A stretch of DNA of 6,553 nt from JBOHHM01 sp050725495 (GCA_050725495.1 JBOHHM010000213.1:1-6553); one strand, 5' to 3'; positions 1 through 6,370 are shown, counted from the stretch's first letter. Numbers and translations are program-made. The notes: generated from the letters alone by a model not told the origin.

Positions 1-22
1 GTGCTGCCATGCTCCGGCGTCA

Positions 23-991
23 TCAGCGCTGCGCCTTCACCCCGGCCAGATCCACCAGGCGCTTCCATTTGTCGAACTCCTTGGGCACTGAGACCTTCAA
101 CTCGGCGGGGCCCTGGATCGCGACGTCGAGGCCCTGGGCCTTGCACAACTCCTTGAACTCGGGCATGGCTGCCGCCGCCGTCATGGCGGCGCCGATGGCC
201 TCCACGACGGGCGCGGGCGTACCAGCGCGTACCAGCGCGAGGATGGGCGTGACGAAGTCGTAGCCCTTGAGGCCCGATTCATCGAGCGTGGGCACCTGGG
301 GCAGCGACGCCGACCGCTTGAGGCTGGTAGCGGCCAGGATTCGGATCTTGCCCGCCTGCAGCAGCGGGAGCGTCACGCCCGTGCCGTTGAAGCCCACCTG
401 GGCCTGGCCCGAAGCCACCTCCAGCGCCGCCTGCGAGGCCGACTTGTACGGCACGTGCAGCATCTGGATACCGGCCTGCATGCTCATCATCACCGCGGCC
501 AGATGCGACGAGGTGCCCGCCCCTGGCGACGAGTAGCTCACGCTGTTGGGCGTCTTCTTCGAAGCGTCGATCACGTCCTGCACGGTCTTGAACGGCGAGT
601 CCGCCGGCACGAACATCACGATGGGCGCCTGCGCGAACGACACCACGGGCGTGAAGTCGGCCTTCGCGTTGAAGACGAGCTTTTCGTACAGCGCCGGAAA
701 GCTGAAGTGCGCGCCGGTTGTGAACAGAATGTTGTAGCCGTCGGGGGCCGTCTTCGCAACGTAGTCGGTGCCCAGGACTCCGCCCGCGCCAGCCTTGTTC
801 TCGACGAAGACCGGCACGCTCCACTTCTTGCCCATCTGCTTGGTGATGAAGCGGGCCGTGATGTCGGTGCCGGTGCCCGGCGCGTTGCTGACGATGGCGC
901 GCACGGGCTGGCTGGGGTAAGTGCTGGCTTTTGCCGCGAAGGGCAGTGCCGTGCTGGCCACGACCGTGGTGAAAGAACGGCGGGTAATCAT
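23..991 (-). CDS. Bug/TctC-family periplasmic substrate-binding protein (tripartite tricarboxylate transporter type)
   Basis: Predicted protein of 322 residues, the usual size for Bug receptors. The family binds organic acids or related small molecules in the periplasm. The export signal MITRRSFTTVV is followed by a hydrophobic run and a likely cleavage site after AKA (about residue 22). The RR-x-F pattern resembles a twin-arginine signal, which occurs in part of this family. Family hallmarks are YPSQPVRAIV (25-34) with the following APGTGTDITAR (37-47), the VENKAGAGG segment (63-71), TAPDGYNIL (81-89) and VPYKSASQA (180-188). I chose the ATG at 991 because GGAGA lies 9 bases upstream and the signal peptide begins there; the longer frame begins with TTG at 1060 and would add 23 unhelpful residues. 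No TctA or TctB gene is visible, so it is an orphan receptor here. It follows the dehydrogenase after 131 bases, so co-transcription is possible but not certain. The family call is firm; the ligand is unknown. Confidence 0.93.
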   Translation of the reverse strand: MITRRSFTTVVASTALPFAAKASTYPSQPVRAIVSNAPGTGTDITARFITKQMGKKWSVPVFVENKAGAGGVLGTDYVAKTAPDGYNILFTTGAHFSFPALYEKLVFNAKADFTPVVSFAQAPIVMFVPADSPFKTVQDVIDASKKTPNSVSYSSPGAGTSSHLAAVMMSMQAGIQMLHVPYKSASQAALEVASGQAQVGFNGTGVTLPLLQAGKIRILAATSLKRSASLPQVPTLDESGLKGYDFVTPILALVRAGTPAPVVEAIGAAMTAAAAMPEFKELCKAQGLDVAIQGPAELKVSVPKEFDKWKRLVDLAGVKAQR

Positions 992-999
992 CTTTGTTT

Positions 1000-1005
1000 G
1001 TCTCC
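1000..1005 (-). promoter_or_regulatory. Ribosome binding site of the Bug gene
   Basis: Minus-strand GGAGAC lies 8 bases upstream of the ATG at 991. It supports that start over the in-frame TTG at 1060, which lies in the inverted-repeat region and has no comparable site. Confidence 0.65.
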
Positions 1006-1048
1006 AGTGAATAGGAAGCTGTACGCCGACTCCGAAGCGAGCGGCCAG

Positions 1049-1086
1049 GCTGGTGGGCAATGATCCGTGCTGACCCGCCCACCAGC
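1049..1086 (-). repeat. Perfect 10-bp inverted repeat (hairpin) between the dehydrogenase and the Bug gene
   Basis: The minus strand reads GCTGGTGGGC, then 18 bases, then GCCCACCAGC; the arms are 1049-1058 and 1077-1086 with no mismatch. Within the loop, GGTC and GATC can add four more pairs (one G-U) closed by a six-base loop, after a small internal loop. As RNA this would be a stable GC-rich hairpin 37 bases beyond the dehydrogenase stop and 57 bases before the Bug start. No T-run follows the stem on the minus strand, so a classical intrinsic terminator is not supported. Possible roles are an intercistronic structure that protects or attenuates the transcript, or an operator. The repeat is directly visible; its role is inference. 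Confidence 0.6.
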
Positions 1087-1122
1087 AATGTGCCGTGCAG
1101 CAGCGTTCCGTACTTCGGGCCG

Positions 1123-1908
1123 TCAGACGATGGTTCGGCGCGAGGTCAACCCGCCATCCACCGTGAAGATCGCGCCACTGGTGTAGCGCGACCGGTCGGA
1201 CGCCAGGTAGACGAACAGATCCGCCACCTCCTGCACGGTGGCGGGCCTGCCCAGCGGCATCCTGGCGGCCAGATCGCCGCCCTGCGCATCGCCCTGCCCA
1301 GCCCTCTGCCGCAGGATCTTGCGGATGCGCTCGGTATCGACGGGGCCCGGATTGACGCCCTGCACGCGGATGCCGTCCTGCAGGCTGCGCCCGCCCAGGG
1401 CGCGCGTGAACGCCATCAGCGCGGCGTTGCCCGTGGTGCCGGCGATGTAGTCGAAGTCGAAGTTCTCGCCGCCGTTGCCGATGTTGTTCAGGATCACGCC
1501 CCCACCGCTCGCCTTCGCACGCTCCCGCATGCGCGCATACATGAGGCGCGTGAGGTTGATGTAGCCGAAGACCTTCAGCTCCCAGCCTTGCCGCCAGGCG
1601 GACTCATCCACGTCCCACAGCGAGCCGCCCGGAATGGCACCCGCGTTGTTCACCAGAACATCCGCATCGCCCGCGAACGCCGCGACCTCCTCGATCGCGC
1701 CCGGACGGGCCATGTCCAGGGGCAAGGCCTTGGGCCGCGCGCCATGGCGCTGGCGCACGTCCTGCGCCACGCGCTCCAGATCCTGGGCCGAGCGGGCCGT
1801 CAGAAACAATTCGCACCCTTCGGCGGCAAAGGCATGGGCCAGCCCTTCGCCAATGCCCCGCGAAGCCCCGGTAATGAGCACCTTGCGCCCTGTCAGTCCC
1901 AGATCCAT
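1123..1908 (-). CDS. Short-chain dehydrogenase/reductase (SDR) with atypical catalytic residues
   Basis: Predicted 261-residue SDR, standard length for the classical single-domain family; it would be a cytoplasmic NAD(P)-dependent oxidoreductase. The nucleotide-binding motif TGASRGIG is at 13-20, Asp65 sits where the adenine contact is expected, and NNAG is at 87-90. Arg39 just after the second strand (LTARS) hints at NADP(H). The C-terminal NPGPV (186-190) and SGAIFTVDGG (244-253) are typical. The active site is odd: the position of the tetrad Asn is Lys112 (ELKVFGYINLT), residues 135-157 contain no Ser, Tyr154 is present, but the Lys four residues later is Thr158 (YIAGT). The surrounding YIAGTTGNAALMAFTRALG is well formed, so this looks like a distinct SDR subgroup, not decay. 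It starts 9 bases after the livF stop, so it belongs to the transporter operon and probably acts on the imported compound or its product. Substrate not recognisable. Confidence 0.93.
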   Translation of the reverse strand: MDLGLTGRKVLITGASRGIGEGLAHAFAAEGCELFLTARSAQDLERVAQDVRQRHGARPKALPLDMARPGAIEEVAAFAGDADVLVNNAGAIPGGSLWDVDESAWRQGWELKVFGYINLTRLMYARMRERAKASGGGVILNNIGNGGENFDFDYIAGTTGNAALMAFTRALGGRSLQDGIRVQGVNPGPVDTERIRKILRQRAGQGDAQGGDLAARMPLGRPATVQEVADLFVYLASDRSRYTSGAIFTVDGGLTSRRTIV

Positions 1909-1913
1909 GTCAA

Positions 1914-1919
1914 CCCCTC
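1914..1919 (-). promoter_or_regulatory. Ribosome binding site of the dehydrogenase, overlapping the livF stop codon
   Basis: Minus-strand GAGGGG ends 5 bases before the ATG at 1908 and shares its first two bases with the last two of the livF TGA stop (1918-1920). This ties translation of the two genes closely and fixes the dehydrogenase start. Confidence 0.65.
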
Positions 1920-2637
1920 ACAGGCCCAGATATGCCTTCTTGATGTCCGGGTCGTGCAGGAACACGTCCGACGGACCATGCTTGACGACAGCGCCCGACT
2001 CCAGCACATAGGCGTAGTGGCTCACCCGCAGCGCGACTTCCGCGTTCTGCTCCACGAGCAGCACCGTGACGCCCTGTTGGTTGATGTCGCGCACCACCGA
2101 GCTGATGACGTTCACGAGCGCGGGCGCCAGGCCGATGGTGGGCTCGTCCAGCAGCAGCACCGACGGCGCGCCCATGAGCGCGCGCGCGACGGCCACCATC
2201 TGCTGCTGTCCGCCGCTCAGCGAATTGGCGGCGCTCGGCAATTTGGCCTTCAGGTCGGGGAAGTAGTTCAGGCAGGTGTCGAGCAGCTTGGCGCGCCGCT
2301 TCGCATCGTCGATGCGGTAGGCCCCCATCTCCAGGTTCTCCAGCACCGTCATGCTGCCGAACAGACGTCGCCCCTCGGGCACCAGGGCGATGCCATGGCC
2401 CAGGATGACGTTGGGCGCGCGGTTGGTGAGCGGCTTGCCGCCATACGTCACCTCACCCGAGCGCGCCTTCACCAGGCCGGTGATGGCCTTGATTAGCGTG
2501 GACTTGCCCGCGCCGTTCGCACCGATGAGGCTGACGATGGTGCCGCCCCGCACCTCCAGACTCACGTCGGTGATGGAGGGCACCGATCCGTAGTGAACCG
2601 CCAGATTACGCACGCGCAGCGTGTGGTCAGATGTCAT
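1918..2637 (-). CDS. livF: LivF-type ATP-binding protein of a LIV/HAAT ABC transporter
   Basis: Predicted 239-residue ATPase, close to the usual LivF length; it would pair with LivG on the cytoplasmic face and drive uptake. Walker A GANGAGKST is at 39-47, the LivF hallmark VPEGRRLF at 86-93 (Glu88 where most ABC ATPases have the Q-loop Gln), the signature LSGGQQQM at 140-147, Walker B with DEP at 164-166, GLAP at 169-172 and VEQN at 195-198 (Gln197 in place of the H-loop His). The Glu and Gln substitutions are normal for LivF. The protein ends in AYLGL, near the family's usual end. I chose the ATG at 2637, which overlaps the livG end by 11 bases and has GGGGGAGG just upstream. The longer frame to 2688 would add 17 residues with no family match and overlap livG by 62 bases. 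The dehydrogenase follows 9 bases later. Confidence 0.96.
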   Translation of the reverse strand: MTSDHTLRVRNLAVHYGSVPSITDVSLEVRGGTIVSLIGANGAGKSTLIKAITGLVKARSGEVTYGGKPLTNRAPNVILGHGIALVPEGRRLFGSMTVLENLEMGAYRIDDAKRRAKLLDTCLNYFPDLKAKLPSAANSLSGGQQQMVAVARALMGAPSVLLLDEPTIGLAPALVNVISSVVRDINQQGVTVLLVEQNAEVALRVSHYAYVLESGAVVKHGPSDVFLHDPDIKKAYLGL

Positions 2638-3376
2638 GAGCCTCCCCCAGGTAGGCTTTGAGAACCTCGTCGCTGGCCTTGACCTCATCGGGGGTGCCGG
2701 TGAAGATGATCCCGCCGTGGTGCAGGACGTAGATGCGGTCGCATATGTTCATGACGGCGCGCATGTTGTGCTCCACCAGCAGGATTGACATGGCGTACTC
2801 GGCCTTGAGCCGGCGATAGACCTTCAACGTCTCGGCCACCTCGGTCTGGTTCAGGCCTGTAAGCGGCTCGTCAAAGCATATCAGTGAGGGCCGCGCTGCA
2901 AACGCGATGGCCATACTAAGCAGGCGCTGCGAGCCGTGCGGCAGATTTCTGGCGACGTTGTTCCGGTAATCGCTCAAGCCAAACAGGGTGATGGCTTCTT
3001 GAATGACCTTATCCTGCTCCGCATGGCTCACGCGCCCGTTGCGCACGCCGCCCAAGCATCCGATCAACACATTGTCATGCACCGTCATCGAAGGCAGGTA
3101 GCTGCCGTGCTGGAACGTGCGCACCAGGCCCTGCTTGCTGATGCGCTCGGGGCTCGCGCCGGACATGTCGGCGCCCCCCAGGGTCAAGGTGCCCGTGGTT
3201 GGCGGAAGAAAGCCGCTCAGCAGGTTGAACGTAGTGCTTTTGCCCGCGCCGTTGGGTCCGATGAGACCAACGATTTCACCCTTGTCGATCTGGATGTTGA
3301 CGCCAGATACCGCAAGCAGCCCCTTGAACTGCTTGGACAGGTTCTGGCCGTACAGGAGAACGTTGCTGTCCGACAT
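2627..3376 (-). CDS. livG: LivG-type ATP-binding protein of a LIV/HAAT ABC transporter
   Basis: Predicted 249-residue ATPase, normal for LivG and the partner of LivF. Walker A GPNGAGKST is at 40-48, the Q-loop Gln89 in RTFQ, Walker B with DEP at 169-171, TGLN next to it, and the H-loop His203 in VEHNM. It ends with the LivG-like KAYLGE shortly before the stop. The ABC signature is unusual: LPHGSQ at 145-150 replaces the common LSYGQQ or LSGGQ. I recall similar PHG signatures in some LivG relatives, so this is probably a subgroup trait and not damage. The start is the ATG at 3376, 2 bases after the livM stop, with AAGGGGGG 8 bases upstream. The in-frame TTG at 3382 overlaps the livM stop and sits only 2 bases from that site, so it is less likely. 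The end overlaps livF by 11 bases. Confidence 0.96.
   Translation of the reverse strand: MSDSNVLLYGQNLSKQFKGLLAVSGVNIQIDKGEIVGLIGPNGAGKSTTFNLLSGFLPPTTGTLTLGGADMSGASPERISKQGLVRTFQHGSYLPSMTVHDNVLIGCLGGVRNGRVSHAEQDKVIQEAITLFGLSDYRNNVARNLPHGSQRLLSMAIAFAARPSLICFDEPLTGLNQTEVAETLKVYRRLKAEYAMSILLVEHNMRAVMNICDRIYVLHHGGIIFTGTPDEVKASDEVLKAYLGEAHDI
2641..2648 (-). promoter_or_regulatory. Ribosome binding site of livF inside the livG end
   Basis: Minus-strand GGGGGAGG lies within the last codons of livG, 3 bases before the ATG at 2637. The spacing is short for a GGAGG core, but it is the only good match near a start that fits LivF homology. Confidence 0.5.
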
Positions 3377-3378
3377 GC

Positions 3379-4284
3379 TCAACGCCCCCCTTCACGCTTG
3401 AACAAGCCCATCAGCCCCTTGGGCATGAATAGCACCGACAGAACGATGGCCAGGCCATAGAGGATGTGCTCGTTGCCCCCCAGTTTCTGCGCGTAGCTCG
3501 CGATGCTGACCAGCAGCACCGCGCCAACAATAGGTCCCAAGGGGCTGTCCTCGCCGCCGACCTTGAGGTAGGCAAGCGCGAAGGTCGAGAGCATGAAGCC
3601 GAAATCCAGCGGGCTGATGACGTTGTTGGCAAAGGCATGGAGAGACCCTGCCAGCCCCGCCATCGCAGATGCGATGGAGAAGCAGACGACCTTGGTGAAG
3701 AACACCCGGTTGCCCACGCTCTTCACGACGTTTTCGTTGTCGCGGATGGCGACGAATATCTTGCCGATATTGGATCGCTCGATGAACAGCATGCCCACGA
3801 TGAGCGCAAAGCACAGCACCGTGACGAAATATTGGTAATGCTGGTCCAGCCAGGCAGGCGGAAAAATGCCGACCAGGCCCGAGTTGCCGCCCAGCATCTC
3901 CGTGCGGGTATAGAAAATCCGCAAGGCCTCCGTGAACGCAAAGCCGATCAGCAGGAAGTACGGCCCCTTGACCTTGAGCGTGATGCAGCCGAACACGCTG
4001 CTGACCAACAGCGTCAGCAGCGCGCTCGCCAGCAGTGTCACCGCGAACGGCAGTTCCGTGGTGTTGACGATGTAGCCCGTGCAATACGCGCCCATGCCGA
4101 AGAAGGCGGCGGAGGCGAAGTTCAGTTCGCCGATCAGCAGCACGAAACGCAGGCTGGTGGCCATCACGGCCGCAATGCTGATCCAGACCACCATGTTGCC
4201 AACATAGCCACTGCCGAAAAAAACGCAGCCCAGCAGGATGAAGGCGGTGATCAATATGCCGGGCAAATCTTTGTTCTTAGTCAT
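3379..4284 (-). CDS. livM: LivM-type permease of a LIV/HAAT ABC transporter
   Basis: Predicted 301-residue inner-membrane protein with about eight to nine hydrophobic segments (for example near 9-29, 33-50, 56-75, 80-101, 151-168, 197-216, 250-268 and 274-290). It would form the translocation path together with LivH. Family features are GELNFASAAFFGMGAY (52-67, in place of the common GQLSLGHAAF form), LKVKGPYF (103-110), the ATPase-contact region with IGKIFVAIRDNE (173-184) and the downstream AMAGLAGSL (207-215), GGEDSPLGPIVGA (243-255) and the end motif MPKGLMGLF (287-295). The start is the ATG at 4284, inside the livH end (8-base overlap), with AAGGGGA 9 bases upstream. An in-frame TTG at 4290 would add two residues but is too near that site. 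It lacks the N-terminal extension seen in E. coli LivM, which is usual for homologs. Specificity cannot be read from it. Confidence 0.95.
   Translation of the reverse strand: MTKNKDLPGILITAFILLGCVFFGSGYVGNMVVWISIAAVMATSLRFVLLIGELNFASAAFFGMGAYCTGYIVNTTELPFAVTLLASALLTLLVSSVFGCITLKVKGPYFLLIGFAFTEALRIFYTRTEMLGGNSGLVGIFPPAWLDQHYQYFVTVLCFALIVGMLFIERSNIGKIFVAIRDNENVVKSVGNRVFFTKVVCFSIASAMAGLAGSLHAFANNVISPLDFGFMLSTFALAYLKVGGEDSPLGPIVGAVLLVSIASYAQKLGGNEHILYGLAIVLSVLFMPKGLMGLFKREGGR
3385..3392 (-). promoter_or_regulatory. Ribosome binding site deciding the livG start
   Basis: Minus-strand AAGGGGGG lies in the last codons of livM, 8 bases before the ATG at 3376 and only 2 bases before the competing TTG at 3382. 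It favours the ATG. Confidence 0.55.
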
Positions 4285-5152
4285 TTCCAAAAATCCCCTT
4301 AGGCTTGACCAGAAGCACGACCATCACGATCACAAAAATCGCCAGATTCGCCATCGAGGGGTCGAAATAGAAGCCGATGAACGACTCCAGCAGGCCAATC
4401 ACGATGCTGCCCACGATAGCGCCCCCTATGCTGCCCATTCCCCCCACCACGACGGCGATGAAGCCCTTGACGAGATATGAGTCACCCAACTTAGGCGTCA
4501 CCGCAGCCACGGGTGCGATCAGCATGCCTGCCACGGCGGCAACGCCGGTCGCCATCAGAAAGCCGTACAGGGCGATCTGCCGGTAGGCGATGCCTTGCAG
4601 CATGGCGGCCTCGTGGTCGATGGAGACGGCGCGCAGCGCCTTGCCGAACTTCGTCTTGTTCAGCAGCGTGATGATCGCCACCGTCAGCAGCGCGGCGAAG
4701 ACCACCAGCACCAGCCGCTGGCTCGACACGTTCAACCCGAGAATCTCCACGTTGCCTTCCATCAGTGCCGGCACGGACCGCACCGCGCCGCCGAACACCT
4801 CCAGCATGAGGCCCTCGAACAGCAGCACCAAGCCCGCGGAGAGGATGAACGAGCCGATCATGTCGCGCTCCAGCCGCTTGAACCCGAACTGGTAGATCAC
4901 CACCCCGAACACCAGGCAGGCCGCGAGCCCCGCCAGAGCGGCCAGCAGATAGGCCGCGTAGCCGTGACCCAGGCGCGGCGCCAGCCCGTTCAGCACCAGC
5001 GACAGCACCAGGGCCCCGAAGGTGAAGAACTGCCCGTGCGCGAAATTCACCACCTTCAGCACGCCGAAAATGAGGGTCAGCCCGAGCGAGAAGAGGATGT
5101 ACACGGCACTGATCTGCAGCGCCGTGAACAGCAGTTGGAAGATGTCTTGCAT
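4277..5152 (-). CDS. livH: LivH-type permease of a LIV/HAAT ABC transporter
   Basis: Predicted 291-residue inner-membrane permease with about eight hydrophobic segments (near 7-31, 42-58, 66-88, 99-121, 146-164, 193-218, 229-257 and 267-283). It pairs with LivM. Family hallmarks are NFAHGQ (36-41, followed by FFTFGA), FGKALRAVSIDHEAAMLQGI (169-188, the cytoplasmic ATPase-contact loop), VVGGMGSIGGAIVGS (235-249) and the end KPKGIFG (283-289). I chose the ATG at 5152 because MQDIFQLLF aligns with the usual LivH start. An in-frame GTG at 5164 would add four residues, and neither start has a convincing ribosome binding site. The gene begins 43 bases after the binding-protein stop, and its end overlaps livM by 8 bases. 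The weak initiation region may lower permease yield relative to the binding protein. Confidence 0.95.
   Translation of the reverse strand: MQDIFQLLFTALQISAVYILFSLGLTLIFGVLKVVNFAHGQFFTFGALVLSLVLNGLAPRLGHGYAAYLLAALAGLAACLVFGVVIYQFGFKRLERDMIGSFILSAGLVLLFEGLMLEVFGGAVRSVPALMEGNVEILGLNVSSQRLVLVVFAALLTVAIITLLNKTKFGKALRAVSIDHEAAMLQGIAYRQIALYGFLMATGVAAVAGMLIAPVAAVTPKLGDSYLVKGFIAVVVGGMGSIGGAIVGSIVIGLLESFIGFYFDPSMANLAIFVIVMVVLLVKPKGIFGND
4294..4300 (-). promoter_or_regulatory. Ribosome binding site of livM inside the livH end
   Basis: Minus-strand AAGGGGA lies 9 bases before the ATG at 4284 and 3 bases before the in-frame TTG at 4290. It supports the ATG and shows that livM initiation depends on the livH message. 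Confidence 0.55.
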
Positions 5153-5160
5153 TGCGCTGT

Positions 5161-5189
5161 GCACCAGGATTCGTCACCGGCTCCTGCGC
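5161..5189 (-). repeat. Possible hairpin between the binding-protein gene and livH
   Basis: On the plus strand TCCTG (5182-5186) pairs with CAGGA (5165-5169) across a 12-base loop. Allowing one bulge and one G-U pair extends the stem to 5161 and 5189. It falls in the only real gap of the transporter cluster, just after the highly expressed class of gene. Such structures often stabilise the upstream part of a message, but this stem is short and could be chance. It would also enclose the alternative GTG start of livH at 5164. Confidence 0.3.
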
Positions 5190-5195
5190 CACCTT

Positions 5196-6365
5196 TCACT
5201 TCTGCACCCGACCCACCTCTTGCAGCGAGGTGCCCGTGAGCTTGGTGATGATCACCGGCAGGCGCATCTGCTGGTCGCTGCCATAGACGGCCTTGCCGCC
5301 AAAGCCCGTCTCGCCGTAGAAGGACTTGAACTTGACCGCCGGCATGGCCTTGGCGACTTCGGCGGGGTCGATGCTCTGGACCTGCTCCATCGCCGCCTTG
5401 ATCGCCCAGACTGCGTCGTAGAAGCCGATCTGGATGACGTTGACGCTCTCGCCTGTGGCCTTCTTCACGCCTTCGTTGAGCTCCTTCTGGTGCGCGTTCA
5501 TGCCATCCACGCTGATGGCCGCACCCAGGTAGGCGCCTTCGACCGCGTCCTTGCCCGTGGCCAGCAGCCCGTCCGCCCCGGTGCCCACCTCGACCACCTT
5601 GACGCCGTTCCAGCCCATGGCCTTCAGTTCCTTGAAGATCAGGCCCGCATCGGCCGGCGGGGTGGAGGCCAAGTCCACCAGATCGGGTTTGAGCGAGTTC
5701 AGCTTGGCGGCCACGGGCTGGAACTCGGTGGTGCCGCGCTCGTACCAGTCGCTGACCAGCACCTTCACGCCGTTTTTCTCCCACGCGGCTTTGGCGACCT
5801 TTTCGGTTTCCTGGCCCGTCGCGTCGTTGGGGTTGAGGATGGCCACCGTCTTGACGTTGGGGTGCAGCTTCTTGACGTACGAAATCATCGGCTCCGAAAT
5901 CTCGCTGGGCGAATTCATCTGCGAGAACGTCAGCGGGAACTTCGGACCCTTCATGCTGTTGCCCCAGGCGGCGGTAAACAGCAGCACGTTCTTGCGCTCG
6001 GTGAGCGACTGCAGCGCGCGCGCGGGCGCCACACCGATGCTGCCGGCCACGAACTTCACCTCGTCGCGGGTGACCAGCGCCTGCGCCACCTTGGCGCCCT
6101 CGGCCGCGTTGTACTTGTTGTCGTAGCTCACGCATTCCAATTGGTAGGCCTTGCCCTTGACTTTGACGCCGCCCTGGGCGTTGACCTCTTGCGCGGCCTT
6201 GCCGCACATCCATTCGGAGCCTTTGCCCCAGTTCGCACCCGAGCCCGACAGGGGAATGGAGAGCCCCAGCTTGATCGTCTGGGCCGCGCACAGATTCGCC
6301 GCGACTAGCATCGACGCTACGCAGCCAGCCTTGACCATTGCCGACAGATGAAACGTGTTTCGCAT
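5196..6365 (-). CDS. LivK/LivJ-like periplasmic substrate-binding protein of a LIV/HAAT ABC transporter
   Basis: Predicted 389-residue precursor, typical for the type I periplasmic binding fold of HAAT receptors; it captures the ligand and delivers it to LivHM. Residues 1-28 look like a Sec signal peptide (short charged start, hydrophobic MLVAANL, cleavage near CAA before QTIKLG). The cysteines at 15 and 26 do not sit in a proper lipobox, so a soluble periplasmic protein is more likely than a lipoprotein. Family features are IKLGLSIPLSG (31-41), NAQGG (62-66), YDNKYNAAEG (81-90), VAILNPNDATG (174-184), the PDLVDLAS region (227-234) and DAVWAIKAAME (317-327). The mature protein has only Cys54 and Cys78, which may form a disulfide. 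The ATG at 6365 is chosen for AAGGAG 5 bases upstream and the signal peptide; in-frame starts at 6419 and 6542 would bury that signal. It is first in the operon. Ligand is not deducible. Confidence 0.94.
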   Translation of the reverse strand: MRNTFHLSAMVKAGCVASMLVAANLCAAQTIKLGLSIPLSGSGANWGKGSEWMCGKAAQEVNAQGGVKVKGKAYQLECVSYDNKYNAAEGAKVAQALVTRDEVKFVAGSIGVAPARALQSLTERKNVLLFTAAWGNSMKGPKFPLTFSQMNSPSEISEPMISYVKKLHPNVKTVAILNPNDATGQETEKVAKAAWEKNGVKVLVSDWYERGTTEFQPVAAKLNSLKPDLVDLASTPPADAGLIFKELKAMGWNGVKVVEVGTGADGLLATGKDAVEGAYLGAAISVDGMNAHQKELNEGVKKATGESVNVIQIGFYDAVWAIKAAMEQVQSIDPAEVAKAMPAVKFKSFYGETGFGGKAVYGSDQQMRLPVIITKLTGTSLQEVGRVQK

Positions 6366-6370
6366 GATGT

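Noticed and set aside
1..22. Possible start of a further minus-strand gene (ATG at 10-8, with GGAG just upstream)
   Set aside because: The GGAG is only one base from the ATG and just three codons are present, so nothing can be supported. No terminator is visible in these 22 bases either.
1008..1036. Promoter-like pair TTCGGA and TATTCA with 17-base spacing ahead of the Bug gene
   Set aside because: Each box matches only three of six consensus bases, which is easily reached by chance.
1049..1086. Reading the inverted repeat as an intrinsic terminator
   Set aside because: No run of T follows the stem in the direction of transcription; the next bases are GC-rich.
1060..2496. Plus-strand open frame of 478 codons
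   Set aside because: It lies opposite the SDR and livF genes. Its translation is rich in Arg, His, Gln and Ala with no recognisable domain, as expected for an antisense shadow of GC-rich coding DNA.
3466..4302. Plus-strand open frame of 278 codons
   Set aside because: It is antisense to livM, whose family motifs are clear along its full length; the plus-strand translation is full of charged and Gln residues with no motif.
5077..6291. Second minus-strand open frame of 404 codons over the binding-protein gene
   Set aside because: It overlaps the well-supported receptor gene in another frame, and its Gly/Arg-rich translation only becomes LivH-like out of register at the end. It is a codon-bias artefact.
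5022..6308. Plus-strand open frame of 428 codons
   Set aside because: It is antisense to the substrate-binding protein and the livH start. The His-, Arg- and Leu-rich low-complexity translation matches no family I know.
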